From Hoplostethus atlanticus (Eukaryota > Chordata > Actinopteri > Trachichthyiformes > Trachichthyidae): a stretch of 64,000 nt of DNA. Shown here one piece after another: positions 1 through 10,430 of this stretch. The notes below the pieces were generated by a model. The model made no database searches. It was not told where the DNA came from and was given only the letters and a program-made list of their open reading frames with translations. Made by a program: the position numbers and the translations under genes. Each line of letters opens with the position of its first letter. Position 1 is the first letter of the stretch. Location of the stretch: the NCBI GenBank assembly GCA_034670405.1, contig JAXDDX010000149.1, positions 828,001-892,000 on the forward strand, given 5' to 3'.

Positions 1-19
1 TTTACAACAATGACGCGAA

Positions 20-64
<45 letters not shown>

Positions 65-403
65 AGTCCAGCCTCACAAAATGTCTTAAATGTGAATAAT
101 GTGCAACGTGCATGAAAAGTGAGAGATGCGTTCCCAGCTATGACAGGATAATGTGGAGGAAGACAGAAACAGGAAGTACTCTGACATTGGGCGGAGACGC
201 CACCCTGGGGTCGAATCCCAACTCAAGTTTCTACAGTGAGTTTTCATTTTCAGCAGATGTTTCCCGTCTAACCACGAACCGAACCGTAACCACAGCTGTT
301 GCCTAAACGTAACGTGACCTTGCATGTGAAACCGGAACGATCTTAAAACGTACAACTGCGAAACACGTGAACTGCGAGTTCGTGCGAGGCGTGTACGACT
401 TAC
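1..403 (-). other. nav1: intron downstream of the alternative first exon (start of intron only)
   Basis: This is the beginning of the intron that follows the NAV1-type first exon. The splice donor GTAAGT is read on the minus strand from position 403. The next navigator exon, which should encode the conserved block containing a DLRQNLEE-like motif, is not seen here and must lie before position 1. The stretch holds a (GT)n repeat at 23-62 and otherwise unremarkable unique sequence. Confidence 0.7.
23..62. repeat. (GT)n microsatellite
   Basis: An uninterrupted GT dinucleotide run of about 20 units is visible. Confidence 0.98.
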
Positions 404-1094
404 GTGGGCGAGGGTGTGTGTGCAGCACCTGCTCCAGGTCGCCCAGCATGGTGAGGATCACCTCCTTGTCCAGCTGAGCTGCTCCCTCGCGGGGGCCTCC
501 CTCCGACGCCTCCTCCTCCGCCCAGTAACCCCCGTCTCTCTCCCTGCTCCCCCGCTGCCCGGCGCCCCTGCCCGCCGACTCCTCGTCCGAACGCCCGCTG
601 CTGCCCTCCTCGTCTGTTCCCGCCTCCTCCTTCGGCGCCGGCGGCGGCTCCGCCCGCGGGTGGCCGCCGTACGACGCCCGCTGCGCCCGCCCGCCCGCGG
701 CCGTGCACCGCCAGGGGACGGGGATGAGGGAGTGCTCCGACTGGGAGAGCATCTTGGTGAGGGACAGGGACAGGGATCGCGCCCTGGTGCCCCGCGCCCC
801 TCCGCCCCTGGGGACCGCCTCCTTCCTGGGGCTCCCCTGCAGGCTGCCTCCCGCCCGCTGGCAGGAGGAGGAGGACGAGGAGTACGGCGGTGAATGGTGA
901 GGCTGAGGAGGACGCGGCGGCGGCGGCTCGTCCAGCTCGAAGGAGTAGACCCGCTGCTCGCCGTCGCTGAGCAGCGTCAGGTTGGTGAGCGAGCGCTGCT
1001 TGATCCGCAGGTTGAGGTTGTCGGGGAGGGGCTGGGCAGGCCGCCGAGCCGGGCTGCCTCCCTGGTACACCGAGAACTCTGCTCCCCTCTTCAT
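404..1094 (-). CDS. nav1: alternative first coding exon of neuron navigator, NAV1-type N-terminus
   Basis: The exon opens with ATG at 1094, seven codons after an in-frame TAA, and encodes 230 codons plus one base before a consensus donor, GTAAGT, at 403. Three blocks match the N-terminus of mammalian NAV1 as I remember it: a SLTNLTLLSDGE block (NAV1 SLTNLSFLTDSE), a LTKMLSQSEHSL block (NAV1 SKTLSKSEHSL) and a TMLGDLEQVL block (NAV1 TVLGDLEQLL). The start, with AEFSVYQGGS, also resembles NAV1 AELKVFKSGS. The rest is Pro/Ser/Gly/Glu-rich and very GC-rich. It ends in phase 1, exactly like exon 5219-5104, so both can splice to the same downstream exon. It would produce a CH-less short isoform; NAV proteins act on microtubules and the cytoskeleton in neurite guidance. 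The exact start codon and the 5' UTR are uncertain, and reading past position 404 is intron. Confidence 0.88.
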
Positions 1095-1110
1095 CTCCGC
1101 TCGCCCTCCC
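480..1110. promoter_or_regulatory. GC/CpG-rich block over the alternative first exon, possible promoter region
   Basis: The exon and its immediate upstream flank are markedly GC- and CpG-rich compared with the surrounding AT-balanced, microsatellite-rich intron. That fits an internal CpG-island promoter for the short isoform. No TATA box is evident. The call is an inference from composition and from the presence of a first-exon-like ORF; coding bias may explain part of the GC content. Confidence 0.4.
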
Positions 1111-1746
1111 TCTTACCTCCTCCGTGACTCGGCGTGGAGAACTGTGTGTGTGTTGCGAGGGAATCCACCTGTTCGCCTTTTGCTTTACATGTTGGCCGCG
1201 AGATGGGAGAGCGGCGGCTGGAGGGAGGGAGGAACTGGAGGATGGTGGAGGCGGCGAGATGCGTCCCCACGTCCCACGCCTCCCGACGGGGGTGGGGGGG
1301 GGGGTGTCCGGGCTTCAGAGGGCTGGAGGGAACCGGCAGAGAGAAAACCTCCCTCTCAGGTAGAATCCAGATCCGTCATCCTTGAGCCGGCCCATACTCA
1401 CCGTCAGACGTTGAGCCAGACATACGCACAAACACTCGTTTTCCTTCTCCTGTCTTCATGCCTTCTCCCTCTCTCTCCCTCTCCCTCTCCCTCTCTGTGT
1501 CTTCTCAGCTCCTTCCTCCTCCCTCACCACAGGGGCGTGGATGAACGAGTCGCTACATCTCTCTCTCTCCCTCGCTGACAAGCTCTCTCTTGCTCTCTCT
1601 CTCCTGCGCTCAACACTTTATCTTTTCCCCATTAAAGGAGGGTCTATTTCCATTCACCCTCGTCTATCTCTTTTTTTTCTCCCCTTCCACCTCCTGTCTC
1701 TGTTTTAATTACCACCTCGCCGGTGTACTTCTCGCGCCTCCTCCCG

Positions 1747-1901
1747 TCTCTCTCTCTCTCTCTCTCTCTCTATGTCTCTCTTTATCTCTCTCGCTCTTTT
1801 CCCTCTCTCCTCACAGCGGAGAATGAACGGGTGGTGGAGCCGGCGAACAGACTCACATCGCTCTGGGTCTGCTCATTCCAGCATGCAGCCTGCAATGCTC
1901 G

Positions 1902-1940
<39 letters not shown>
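1747..1940. repeat. two (CT)n tracts
   Basis: Pure CT runs occupy about 1747-1771 and 1908-1940, within a broader CT-rich stretch from about 1440 to 2010. Confidence 0.95.
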
Positions 1941-1943
<3 letters not shown>

Positions 1944-4215
1944 TTATCCTTCAATTTCCCACCCTCCTCCTCCTCCTCTTTCTTTTCTCTCATCTCTTCT
2001 CTCTCTATCTCAGTGTGACAGTGAGTTGTTTGGACAGTGCACCTGTAAGCCTGCAGCCCCTGCTGCACTGCACCGGCGGCCCGGCTTAATTAAAAGCCGC
2101 GTTGAGGAGAAAACCTGCAGCTTCTCCTCAACCAACATCTTCACATCCATCAAGACAGGCTTTGTTAGCCCCGCCGCTATTAGCTGCAGCTGTGATCCGC
2201 CGTCAAGCATTCCACGATCCAGGTTACCGGCGACGTGAAGGTGAAGGCGATGCTAACCGCGTGCTCACGTGGTCGATGCGTCACTATGTCTGCAGCTACG
2301 AAGTTTTGAACGAGCAAAACCTGTATTTTTTCCCCTGCTGCTTTGGCGTCGTCTTTCACTAGCTAGCTACAAAGCGATAAACAAAGGAAGTCAATAAAAC
2401 TACTTCAGTTCACCATCGACCTCGACGGTGCACGTAGCCGTTTTTGAGACGTTTATTCCTGCAGTCGTTCAAATAAAAGCTGGGTCATGAAACAAAACCA
2501 CATCGGTAGGGAAACAAGCAAGCATGGGAATCTGATTGGCTATCGATGACGTGTTGCGACTTGTTGATCGTGTCGCCCGCAGTGTGAACGCCTGGTAACA
2601 GCCAGATTGGAGAACTTGCAACGTCTAAACAGCTGTTCTGCAGCATGCTAGCGTTGGTAGCGGTGGAAGTCGTTCCTTGCAGAGGAAACGCAGCGGCAGC
2701 CATTAAACAAACCCCAACACTCTTAAATAGCAGATCACAATGTCATGATGGATGCATGAATGGACGAGTGCACAAATGATTTTCTATTTGTGCCGCTTTG
2801 ATGTTTGGGTATCGTTACTACTAACGTCGGGCTAATGTAAGACGAGCACGCTTGTCATGTGGTCTTCGTGGTGCGCTTGGGTTTCCTTCTGAAAGAGCCG
2901 TTTCAGAAAAAGAGTCAGAAAACGAAGGATGCAAAATGACCATGAAACATGTGACAACAAGTGTTTGAAATGGATCCAGAACAAAGAGAACGGTCGCTGC
3001 TGCAATCTAATTTTGTCCTTCAAATGACAGCCTTTGGGAAAACCACAACCGAAGCGAAATGTCTGGAATGTCATCGTGGACCTGACAGCCCCAAACCTGT
3101 AATCACACTGTTGTTTGTGCACGCCGGGCTCTGCAGGACTTCTGGATTCACTTTGAACTTGATATCTTATTCCTCATCCGACCGTTCACTGTTTGTTTCT
3201 TATTTTATCCGAACATGAAGATCTCTTTGCCTTTGAGGAGATTCATTCCAAAAGGAGATAAAAGTGAAGCCCACTCTTGCAAAATGACTGATGGTAAAAG
3301 AAAAAATCCCCAAAAAGGTTTTGGATATTTGTGAAAGATAGTTGGTAACTAAAGACCAGACCCTCACTGCTGAATCTCAAAAATGGACATACAGCATTTT
3401 GGTCCATTGGTAATAGGTGAGGTCCGAGCCAGACCACGGGGTTTCTCCCTGCCGGCGGCTTGTCTTGTGATGGTGTGTTGGTTTGACCTCTTATCCCGCT
3501 CCTTGTTGGGAAAATAAGCTTGTGGTTAGATTCTATGGTTAGCGACTTCTGGCCGCCTGTCCCAGATGCTGAACTCTCTCTGCACAGATGTACAACGGTA
3601 TAATTAAAGGACAATGAGGACAGACGGAGCGCTCCATGCATGCATGTTTTGACCAACGCATGTCGGCTGCATCCCGTCATGCTAACGGCTCAACGGGACC
3701 TTAAACTCAAATACACGGTGTAGAAACTCTAAGGGACACGTTCCTCTCTTGAAGCGATCCCACCTCCTGCCTCCACAACCAACACCACCACCGTTGCACA
3801 ATTTTTCTGTTGCCTCAAGGCTTGAAACTCTTTACTGTGCCTTCATGGTCCTGTGATGCTCGACGGGTAGAGCGAGGGACTAACACTGCCATGGTTAGCA
3901 GCTCCACTCGCCTTACGGTGGATCATGCACGGCACTGGGAGGCGCTTTGGGGAAAAATGTCCCCCAACTGGAATATGTGAGATGAAACAGTAAAAACCTT
4001 CTGGCGACTGTCTGTACTGATGACCTGCCCCATGACTGGTCACATGACTGGTCACATGACTGGTCACATGATGCGGCGCAGGGAGCGTAATGGGGGGTGA
4101 CAGCCTGCGAGGACGTAAACAAAGAGCCACCTGTGTCCGCCTGTCAACGCTGACCTTTTACCACACCAGCGTCGTACAGGGATCCCCCGGCAAACACACC
4201 ACACACATGTCAACA

Positions 4216-4219
<4 letters not shown>

Positions 4220-4249
<30 letters not shown>
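4220..4249. repeat. (CA)n microsatellite
   Basis: A direct CA dinucleotide run. Confidence 0.97.
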
Positions 4250-4252
<3 letters not shown>

Positions 4253-4339
4253 CCCACAGTAGTAGCCATCAACAAGGTCTCCCATCCTGCATCTGTGCTG
4301 CAGCTATCCTTCACCAGCACTGCAGCAGCCACTGCAGCA

Positions 4340-4500
4340 CACAGTACTGTGCAAAAGTCTCGGGGGCATGGAAAAAAAAAAATCTGTACAGCGAAGATGC
4401 TTTTAAAAATAAATATATATATATAAATATATATTTAAAAAATTACTATAAAGATCAATAATGTAAAACACTGATGCAGAAAACAAAAAATAAACATCTA
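4340..4500 (+). repeat. dispersed AT-rich repeat, copy 1
   Basis: The sequence begins with CAGTACTGTGCAAAAGTCT and ends with a block containing TAAAACACTGATGCAGAAAA. The same two blocks, in the same order, occur on the opposite strand at 50365-50605. The family looks like a small interspersed or non-autonomous element; I cannot name it with certainty. Confidence 0.75.
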
Positions 4501-4540
4501 AGACCAAATTTAGATGAAAAAAAAACATCTCTCAGTACTG

Positions 4541-4595
4541 TAGTAGTACTAGTAGTAGTAGTAGTAGTAGTAGTAATAGTAGTAGTAGTAGTAGT
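4541..4595. repeat. (AGT)n trinucleotide repeat
   Basis: About 17 AGT units with one AAT interruption are visible. Confidence 0.95.
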
Positions 4596-5103
4596 TCTCA
4601 AATTGTCTTTCACAACTTAATCTCAGCCTAATCTCTTAATCTCGCCAAACCGATCTTTGCATTCCTGTCTTTGAAAATGGATCAAAACCTGAATAACTCC
4701 TCTCAGAGCACCGGTGCAGCAGTACTGCAGTACTGCATGCAGTACAACCTGTACATATACTACGTCTGTATATGACAGTTAACGGATGCTAACAATTTAC
4801 AGGAAATTCAGACGAGGAACGAACAGATACCATGTACCGTGTAGTGGCGTCACAACAATCACATACTGATACTCCTTCGATGTCTTTACACTACTGACTT
4901 ATAAATGTTCGATTCTTTCACCAAATGTTCTGACAGATGAAATGGCTGCAAATGTGCAGATTGGATTCATTAAATGCAGAAGAAGAAGACAGAGCGTCAG
5001 TCAGGCTCGTTGCAGCAGTCCACCTAAACACCTAAACCACCTAAACAACAGCATGTCCACACACTGTATGGATGTATGTGTGTGTGTGTGTGTGTGGACC
5101 CAC

Positions 5104-5219
5104 CTGATATCTCCTCCAGGCACTGCTTGGCTGTCTTGCTGTAGACCAGTTCTCCCTTGGTGGGGCTGAGGCAGTGGTCCGCCGGCGCCACCATGGTGCA
5201 GTCATTCTCCGAGAATGTC
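5104..5219 (-). CDS. nav1: neuron navigator exon (SPTK / SKTAKQCLEEIS block)
   Basis: A 116-bp exon with acceptor CCCCTAG at 5222-5220 and donor GTGGGT from 5103. It enters in phase 2 (completing an AGG codon with the previous exon) and leaves in phase 1. The translation includes FSENDCTM, LSPTKGELVYSK and TAKQCLEEIS, closely matching the human NAV3 segment with SPTKMDLSYSKTAKQCLEEISG. It lies just before the conserved block shared by all navigator isoforms. A CA repeat begins about ten bases into the downstream intron. A real exon is near certain; the paralogue (nav1 or nav3) is less sure. Confidence 0.93.
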
Positions 5220-6177
5220 CTAGGGGGGGGGCAAACAACAACAACAACACAGTTATTAGGCAGGGTGGACCAGTGGTCACGGTCACGTGCACTACGACCA
5301 TCGGGGAACGCTTCCTGTGAAATCAGAGAAAAACGCTCCACTGCCGCGTTGCGTTCAATGGAAGAATCCAAGCTCAAAAATCAGCAACATTGAATTCTCA
5401 GTGGCCGTTCATCCTCATGTAACATTGAAACAATGATCGATAGAGTTGATATGGTTGTTTTCTGGTGTAAACCATAAAATCCACGTGATGATGTCATGAT
5501 GCTCAGGTGAAAAAAGGCCTGTATGTTTTTCAAAATGTCAAGTTGTGTAATTGTAACCATGATAAAGTGCCTGGCTGTAGCTTGTGGTTCGTTTCAGTTC
5601 AGCTTTTGTTTACATTTGTGCGTAGCGACAAAAAACACCAAATCTATATTTCCACATATTGAAGAATCTGGTCCCTTTGGAGCCGCTGGGACATCCGGCG
5701 CCGGCGGCGACGCGTTTAAAGACTGTAGTAACTGACAGATTTGAGGTTTGATCCCTGGGAACAGCCAGCCTGCCTCTATCAACGGCCATGCGTCCCGGTG
5801 CGAGTGCCCTTGAACAACACCCCCACCCCCCTGCTGGCTCCGTCACGGCAGGCGGATGACGGCGTCAGCGATGTGGAACAGACCGAAGGGTGGTGTTGTT
5901 GGTTTGAAGAGTTTTACTCCATGTTGATAGTTCAGCTGTGATGGAGCGGTGGATCAATACGGGATCCATTTACTTGAAAGGATCTTAATCTCGTCTAACT
6001 TACAAGGTCCGATACTCCTTATTGATGATGACCCGATTGTATCAGTGTTTACAGGCAGAGACGATGCGTTCAGGTTCGGTCCCTGAGGCGTCTGTCTGTG
6101 TGTTTCTGTGGTTTTAAAGAAGGAAGTCTGAATCCCTGAGTTCTGTTCTGGTCTCATATTCAACAGATGGACGTCTC

Positions 6178-6235
6178 AACGGGGAGGAGGGAGGAGGGGG
6201 GGGGAGGGAGGAGGGGAGGGGGGAGGGAGCCTCGG
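6178..6235 (+). repeat. G-rich purine tract, quadruplex-prone
   Basis: Runs of three to six G separated by GA or A form a nearly pure purine strand that could adopt a G-quadruplex. Confidence 0.7.
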
Positions 6236-6393
6236 ATGAATGTGAGGATTAATGCTCGAGTGCCTCTTTGTGTGTGTGTGTGTTTGTCTTCCTTTATCGA
6301 GCCTGAACTGCATCACGCTCCGCTGTGTGCTGATTGGTCCAGAGCAGCAAGGTTAGACAGGCAGCCCTGTACACCTTGTGAGAGATAACTCCC

Positions 6394-6394
<1 letters not shown>

Positions 6395-6430
<36 letters not shown>

Positions 6431-6519
6431 AAAACACACTATGACACACACACGTGCACACACACAGAGTGAAACAAAAGAATGCTTGTCTGCACACACA
6501 CTTTGGTAAACACACAAAC

Positions 6520-6557
<38 letters not shown>

Positions 6558-6705
6558 ACACACTAACAAATATACACACAGTGAGATAGTCACACACAGT
6601 GAAGCACACAAACTAACACACACACACACAGTGAAATACACACCCAGGCACAGACAGACACTCACAGTTGAACACACACACGAGCAAGCATGCATGCACC
6701 CCCCC

Positions 6706-6765
<60 letters not shown>
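6395..6765. repeat. CA-rich region with three long (CA)n runs
   Basis: Long uninterrupted CA runs lie at about 6398-6424, 6522-6553 and 6712-6763, with interrupted CA sequence between. Long open frames here encode only Thr-His or Val-Cys and are not genes. Confidence 0.95.
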
Positions 6766-7035
6766 CACCCCCACCACCTGCAGAGCTGCAGATAAAAATT
6801 GGCTCCAAATGCGACGGCAACGTGAGCCAGAGACTCACGAGAGAAGAGTTTCCTTCCCCAAACTCCCTTCAACCCCCGTGGAGCCACAGAGAGACGGAAA
6901 CTGATTCCTCGTACAAAATGACTAACAAATAAAACATTGTTGAGGAAAACTTCATATATTTTATCACACTGAGAAAGAGTTTGACTTTTCCAGAGAGGTC
7001 AATGAATTTTGTGATATAAGATACTGGAAACAATC

Positions 7036-8670
7036 AACTCAACATCATCAACCTCAACCAGGTCATGAAGCTTCTCCATCTGCTGCTCTCAACACCTGGT
7101 GTCAGGTAGGTCTTTACCGGGAGAAACCCTCTGGAGACAGGAAGTGATGCGTTTTATGTTTCAACAGAAGAAGAACTGGGTAGTTAGCATGAGCAGCGAT
7201 AGCCACCGTGGCTTAACAGACAAAGAGAAGAGCGCCACCTACAGGAACTCAAACTCCATCAACAGGAAATCCAAAGGAGAAAGACGTCACAGTACTGGAC
7301 ACACTGTTTGATTGACAGGTGATCTCTGGGAAGAGCAGTGAGGAACACCACAGTGAGGAACACCACAGTGAAGAACACCACAGTGAGGAACACCACAGTG
7401 AAGAACACCACAGTGAAGAACACCACAGTGAGGAACACCACAGTGAGGAACACTACAGTGAAGAACACCATAGTGAAGAACATTACAGTGAAGAACACCA
7501 CAGTGAGGAACACCACAGTGAAGAACACCACAGTGAGGAACACCACAGTGAAGAACACCACAGTGAAGAACAGTACAGTGAGGAACACCACAGTGAGGAA
7601 CACTACAGTGAAGAACACTACAGTGAAGAACACCACAGTGAGGAACACCACAGTGAAGAACACCACAGTGAAGAACACTACAGTGAGGAACACTACAGTG
7701 AAGAACACTACAGTGAAGAACACCACAGTGAGGAACACCACAGTGAAGAACACCACAGTGAGGAACACCACAGTGAAGAACACCACAGTGAAGAACACCA
7801 CAGTGAGGAACACCACAGTGAAGAACACTACAGTGAGGAACACTACAGTGAAGAACACCACAGTGAGGAACACCACAGTGAAGAACACTACAGTGAGGAA
7901 CACTACAGTGAAGAACACTACAGTGAAGAACACCACAGTGAGGAACACCACAGTGAAGAACACCACAGTGAGGAACACCACAGTGAAGAACACCACAGTG
8001 AAGGACACCACAGTGAGGAACACCACAGTGAAGAACACCACAGTGAGGAACACCACAGTGAGGAACACCACAGTAAAGGACACCACAGTGAGGAACACTA
8101 CAGTGAGGAACACTACAGTGAAGAACACCACAGTGAAGAACACCACAGTGAGGAACACCACAGTGAAGAACACCACAGTGAAGAACACTACAGTGAGGAA
8201 CACCACAGTGAGGAACACTACAGTGAGGAACACCACAGTGAAGAACACCACAGTGAAGAACACTACAGTGAGGAACACTACAGTGAAGAACACTACAGTG
8301 AAGAACACCACAGTGAAGAACACCACAGTGAAGAACACTACAGTGAGGAACACCACAGTGAGGAACACTACAGTGAAGAACACTACAGTGAAGAACACCA
8401 CAGTGAAGAACACCACAGTGAAGAACACTACAGTGAGGAACACCACAGTGAAGAACACTACAGTGAGGAACACTACAGTGAAGAACACTACAGTGAAGAA
8501 CACCACAGTGAAGAACACCACAGTGAAGAACACTACAGTGAGGAACACCACAGTGAGGAACACTACAGTGAGGAACACCACAGTGAAGAACACCACAGTG
8601 AAGAACACCACAGTGAGGAACACCACAGTGAGGAACACTACAGTGAGGAACACTACAGTGAGGGGGAGCA
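7036..8670 (+). mobile_element. dispersed repeat element with expanded 15-bp minisatellite, copy A
   Basis: The left part (7036-7336) is shared with other copies in this window: it starts AACTCAACATCATCAACCT, includes GAAACCCTCTGGAGACAGGA and GCGCCACCTACAGGAACTCA, and ends at GATCTCTGGGAAGAGCAGTG. The right part is the 15-bp array. Two other copies carry the same junction into the same array, so the minisatellite is part of the element and not a chance neighbour. No coding capacity for a transposase or reverse transcriptase is visible, so it would be non-autonomous. Its class is unknown to me. Confidence 0.8.
7337..8662 (+). repeat. 15-bp minisatellite, about 88 units
   Basis: The unit is CACCACAGTGAGGAA with two main variable sites (A/G in GAGGAA or GAAGAA, and C/T in CACCA or CACTA). 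Because 15 is a multiple of three and most frames lack stops, several long reading frames cross it on both strands. They encode only pentapeptide repeats and are not supported as genes. Confidence 0.97.
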
Positions 8671-9127
8671 GGAGAGTCTCTACTGACACAGCAAACTGCA
8701 GCAGACCAGAATCGATGCTGAGCAGCTCTACACTGTAAAAAATGTGCACAAAACAGACGATATACTATAAAAATGTTTTTTCCAGAACATGGTATGGATG
8801 TGAGTGTCTGTCTGACTGGTGACCTTCGGCCCAGTGCATGCTGGGATAGGCTCCAGCCTCCCTGTGAGTAAAATAAAACGAGTGCTTGAAAAATGATTAA
8901 AACTGTTTTCATACTAACATTTTACACCTCGCTGTCAGTTTCTTATGTTTGAATCTAAAGAACTCGAATGCAACTAACAACCTGCATTGCAATTTTATGG
9001 TTTATGTTTGGCAACCTGTGCTGCCAAGCTTTTCACTGTTTATTCACTTCTTTCTTTCTTTTTTTTACAGTGTACAACCACACTGGTCTATACAGCTTGG
9101 CAGAGAGACAAAAAGATGAAGTGGGTG

Positions 9128-9133
<6 letters not shown>

Positions 9134-9167
<34 letters not shown>

Positions 9168-9325
9168 AAGATCCCTAATTGGCCCTAACATGGTGGTAAA
9201 TTGCAGCACCGCGGGGGGCCGGCCTGCTAAGTGCCGGGCTGCTGATGGCTTCAACTACGTCACCCTGCTAAAAATATTTATAGCAGGAGAAGAGGAGGAG
9301 GAGGAGGAGGAGGAGGAGGAGGAGG
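9134..9325. repeat. (GA)n and (GGA)n tracts
   Basis: A pure GA run occupies about 9134-9165 and a GGA run about 9290-9325. Confidence 0.95.
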
Positions 9326-9755
9326 GAGGTCAGCCTGCCAACTCCCTACACAGGGGAGGAGGAAGAGGGGTGACTCAGTATTCAGGGTTAGGGGCCCCGG
9401 ATCAGAGGTGTCACCCTCTCTGCAACCTCAACCTCAACCGGCCCACGCAACTATTCTTCCTGTCTCTCACTTGTTCTTGTCCAAGTCGCTTGTCTTGAGT
9501 TTTCAGGATGCAAAAAAACATGTTCAGGTTTCAGACGTCCCTCGACCTGCCCAGGGACGATAGACGGTGTTACCTCCCTAAACGGTTAGAAAACATGGGA
9601 TTAAGGAGATGCTAATGCTTGACATGGAGGAAGGAGAGAGAGAGGGAGAGAGAGAGAGGGAGCGGGGGGGGAGGGATTAGGCCTTGTTTAATGGGATTCC
9701 TAACTCTCTTTCTCTCAAAGGACAAAAGCATCCCAGGGATCTCAGCTGCTTCTCC

Positions 9756-9788
<33 letters not shown>

Positions 9789-9989
9789 CCCGAGAGCGGG
9801 GAACAGGCTCCCGGATACCACCGGAGTCTGGATCCTCACATCAAACATGAAACACAGACGGTTTAATAATAGGCTTTGGCAACCGGCAACCGGCAACCGA
9901 CAGGCGCTGGATGTTAATCTGTTCTTTAATGACTGCGAGATGGAGACGTGGAGGCGAGTGTGAGGAGCACAGCTGATCAGTGGGAGTGC

Positions 9990-10104
9990 ATTTGTGTGTG
10001 TGTGTGTGTGTGTGTGCAGGTATGTCTTCGAGAAACAGGGTCAACACACGGGCCTCTCTGTAAGAGCTGTTAGGAAAGGGTTGTTGTGTGTGTTGGTGTG
10101 TGTT

Positions 10105-10141
<37 letters not shown>

Positions 10142-10263
10142 GTATGTCTTCGAGAAACAGGGTCAACACACGGGCCTCTCTGTAAGAGCTGTTAGGAAAG
10201 GGTTGTTGTGTGTGTTGGTGTGTGTTGGTGTGTGTGTGTGTGTGTGTGTGTTGGTGTGTGTGT
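9990..10263 (+). repeat. tandem 122-bp duplication with TG repeats
   Basis: The block starting AGGTATGTCTTCGAGAAACA at about 10018 recurs 122 bp later at about 10140 with near identity, including the downstream GGGTTGTTGTGTGTGTTGG and TG run. This is a recent tandem duplication, probably by slippage or unequal exchange between TG tracts. Confidence 0.95.
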
Positions 10264-10430
10264 GTGGATTTCAGTTCCATCGGCCATATTGTCATTTTCC
10301 AGAGAGACTTACTGTTAGAGAGAGAGAGAATGAGAGAGAGAGAGAGAGATTCAGCATCATCATGCTCCCACAATGCATCTGTGTCCAGTGGATGGTAGTA
10401 CACACACACACACACACACACTCGTCTCAC

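Larger units (their letters stand above)
1095..5103 (-). other. nav1: intron (sequence upstream of the alternative first exon)
   Basis: This stretch lies between exon 5219-5104 and the NAV1-type first exon. It contains CT-rich runs (1747-1771, 1908-1940), a threefold repeat of TGACTGGTCACA at about 4036-4069, a (CA)n at 4220-4249, an AT-rich dispersed repeat at 4340-4500, an (AGT)n run at 4541-4595 and a short (TG)n at 5076-5096. The 5' UTR of the short isoform may occupy part of 1095-2200. I see no other convincing exon. Confidence 0.7.
5220..10430 (-). other. nav1: intron, rich in repeats
   Basis: This intron separates the large exon from exon 5219-5104. It holds a purine G-rich tract (6178-6235), CA-rich sequence (6395-6765), the largest copy of the 15-bp minisatellite element (7036-8670), (GA)n at 9134-9165, (GGA)n at 9290-9325, (CT)n at about 9760-9790 and a tandem 122-bp duplication containing TG repeats (about 9990-10263). 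Stretches 5230-6170 and 8690-9120 show only possible degraded SINE fragments and no exon-like reading frame. Confidence 0.75.

Noticed and set aside
303..403. C-terminal extension of the NAV1-type reading frame past 404
   Set aside because: A consensus GTAAGT donor in the correct phase ends the exon at 404; the extension has no navigator similarity.
4030..4075. Possible CRISPR-like direct repeats
   Set aside because: Three adjacent copies of a 12-13-bp sequence without spacers form a simple tandem repeat.
7259..8912. Reading frames of 450-540 codons on both strands across the minisatellite
   Set aside because: They encode only pentapeptide repeats from a 15-bp unit that happens to lack stops, and they occur in several frames at once.
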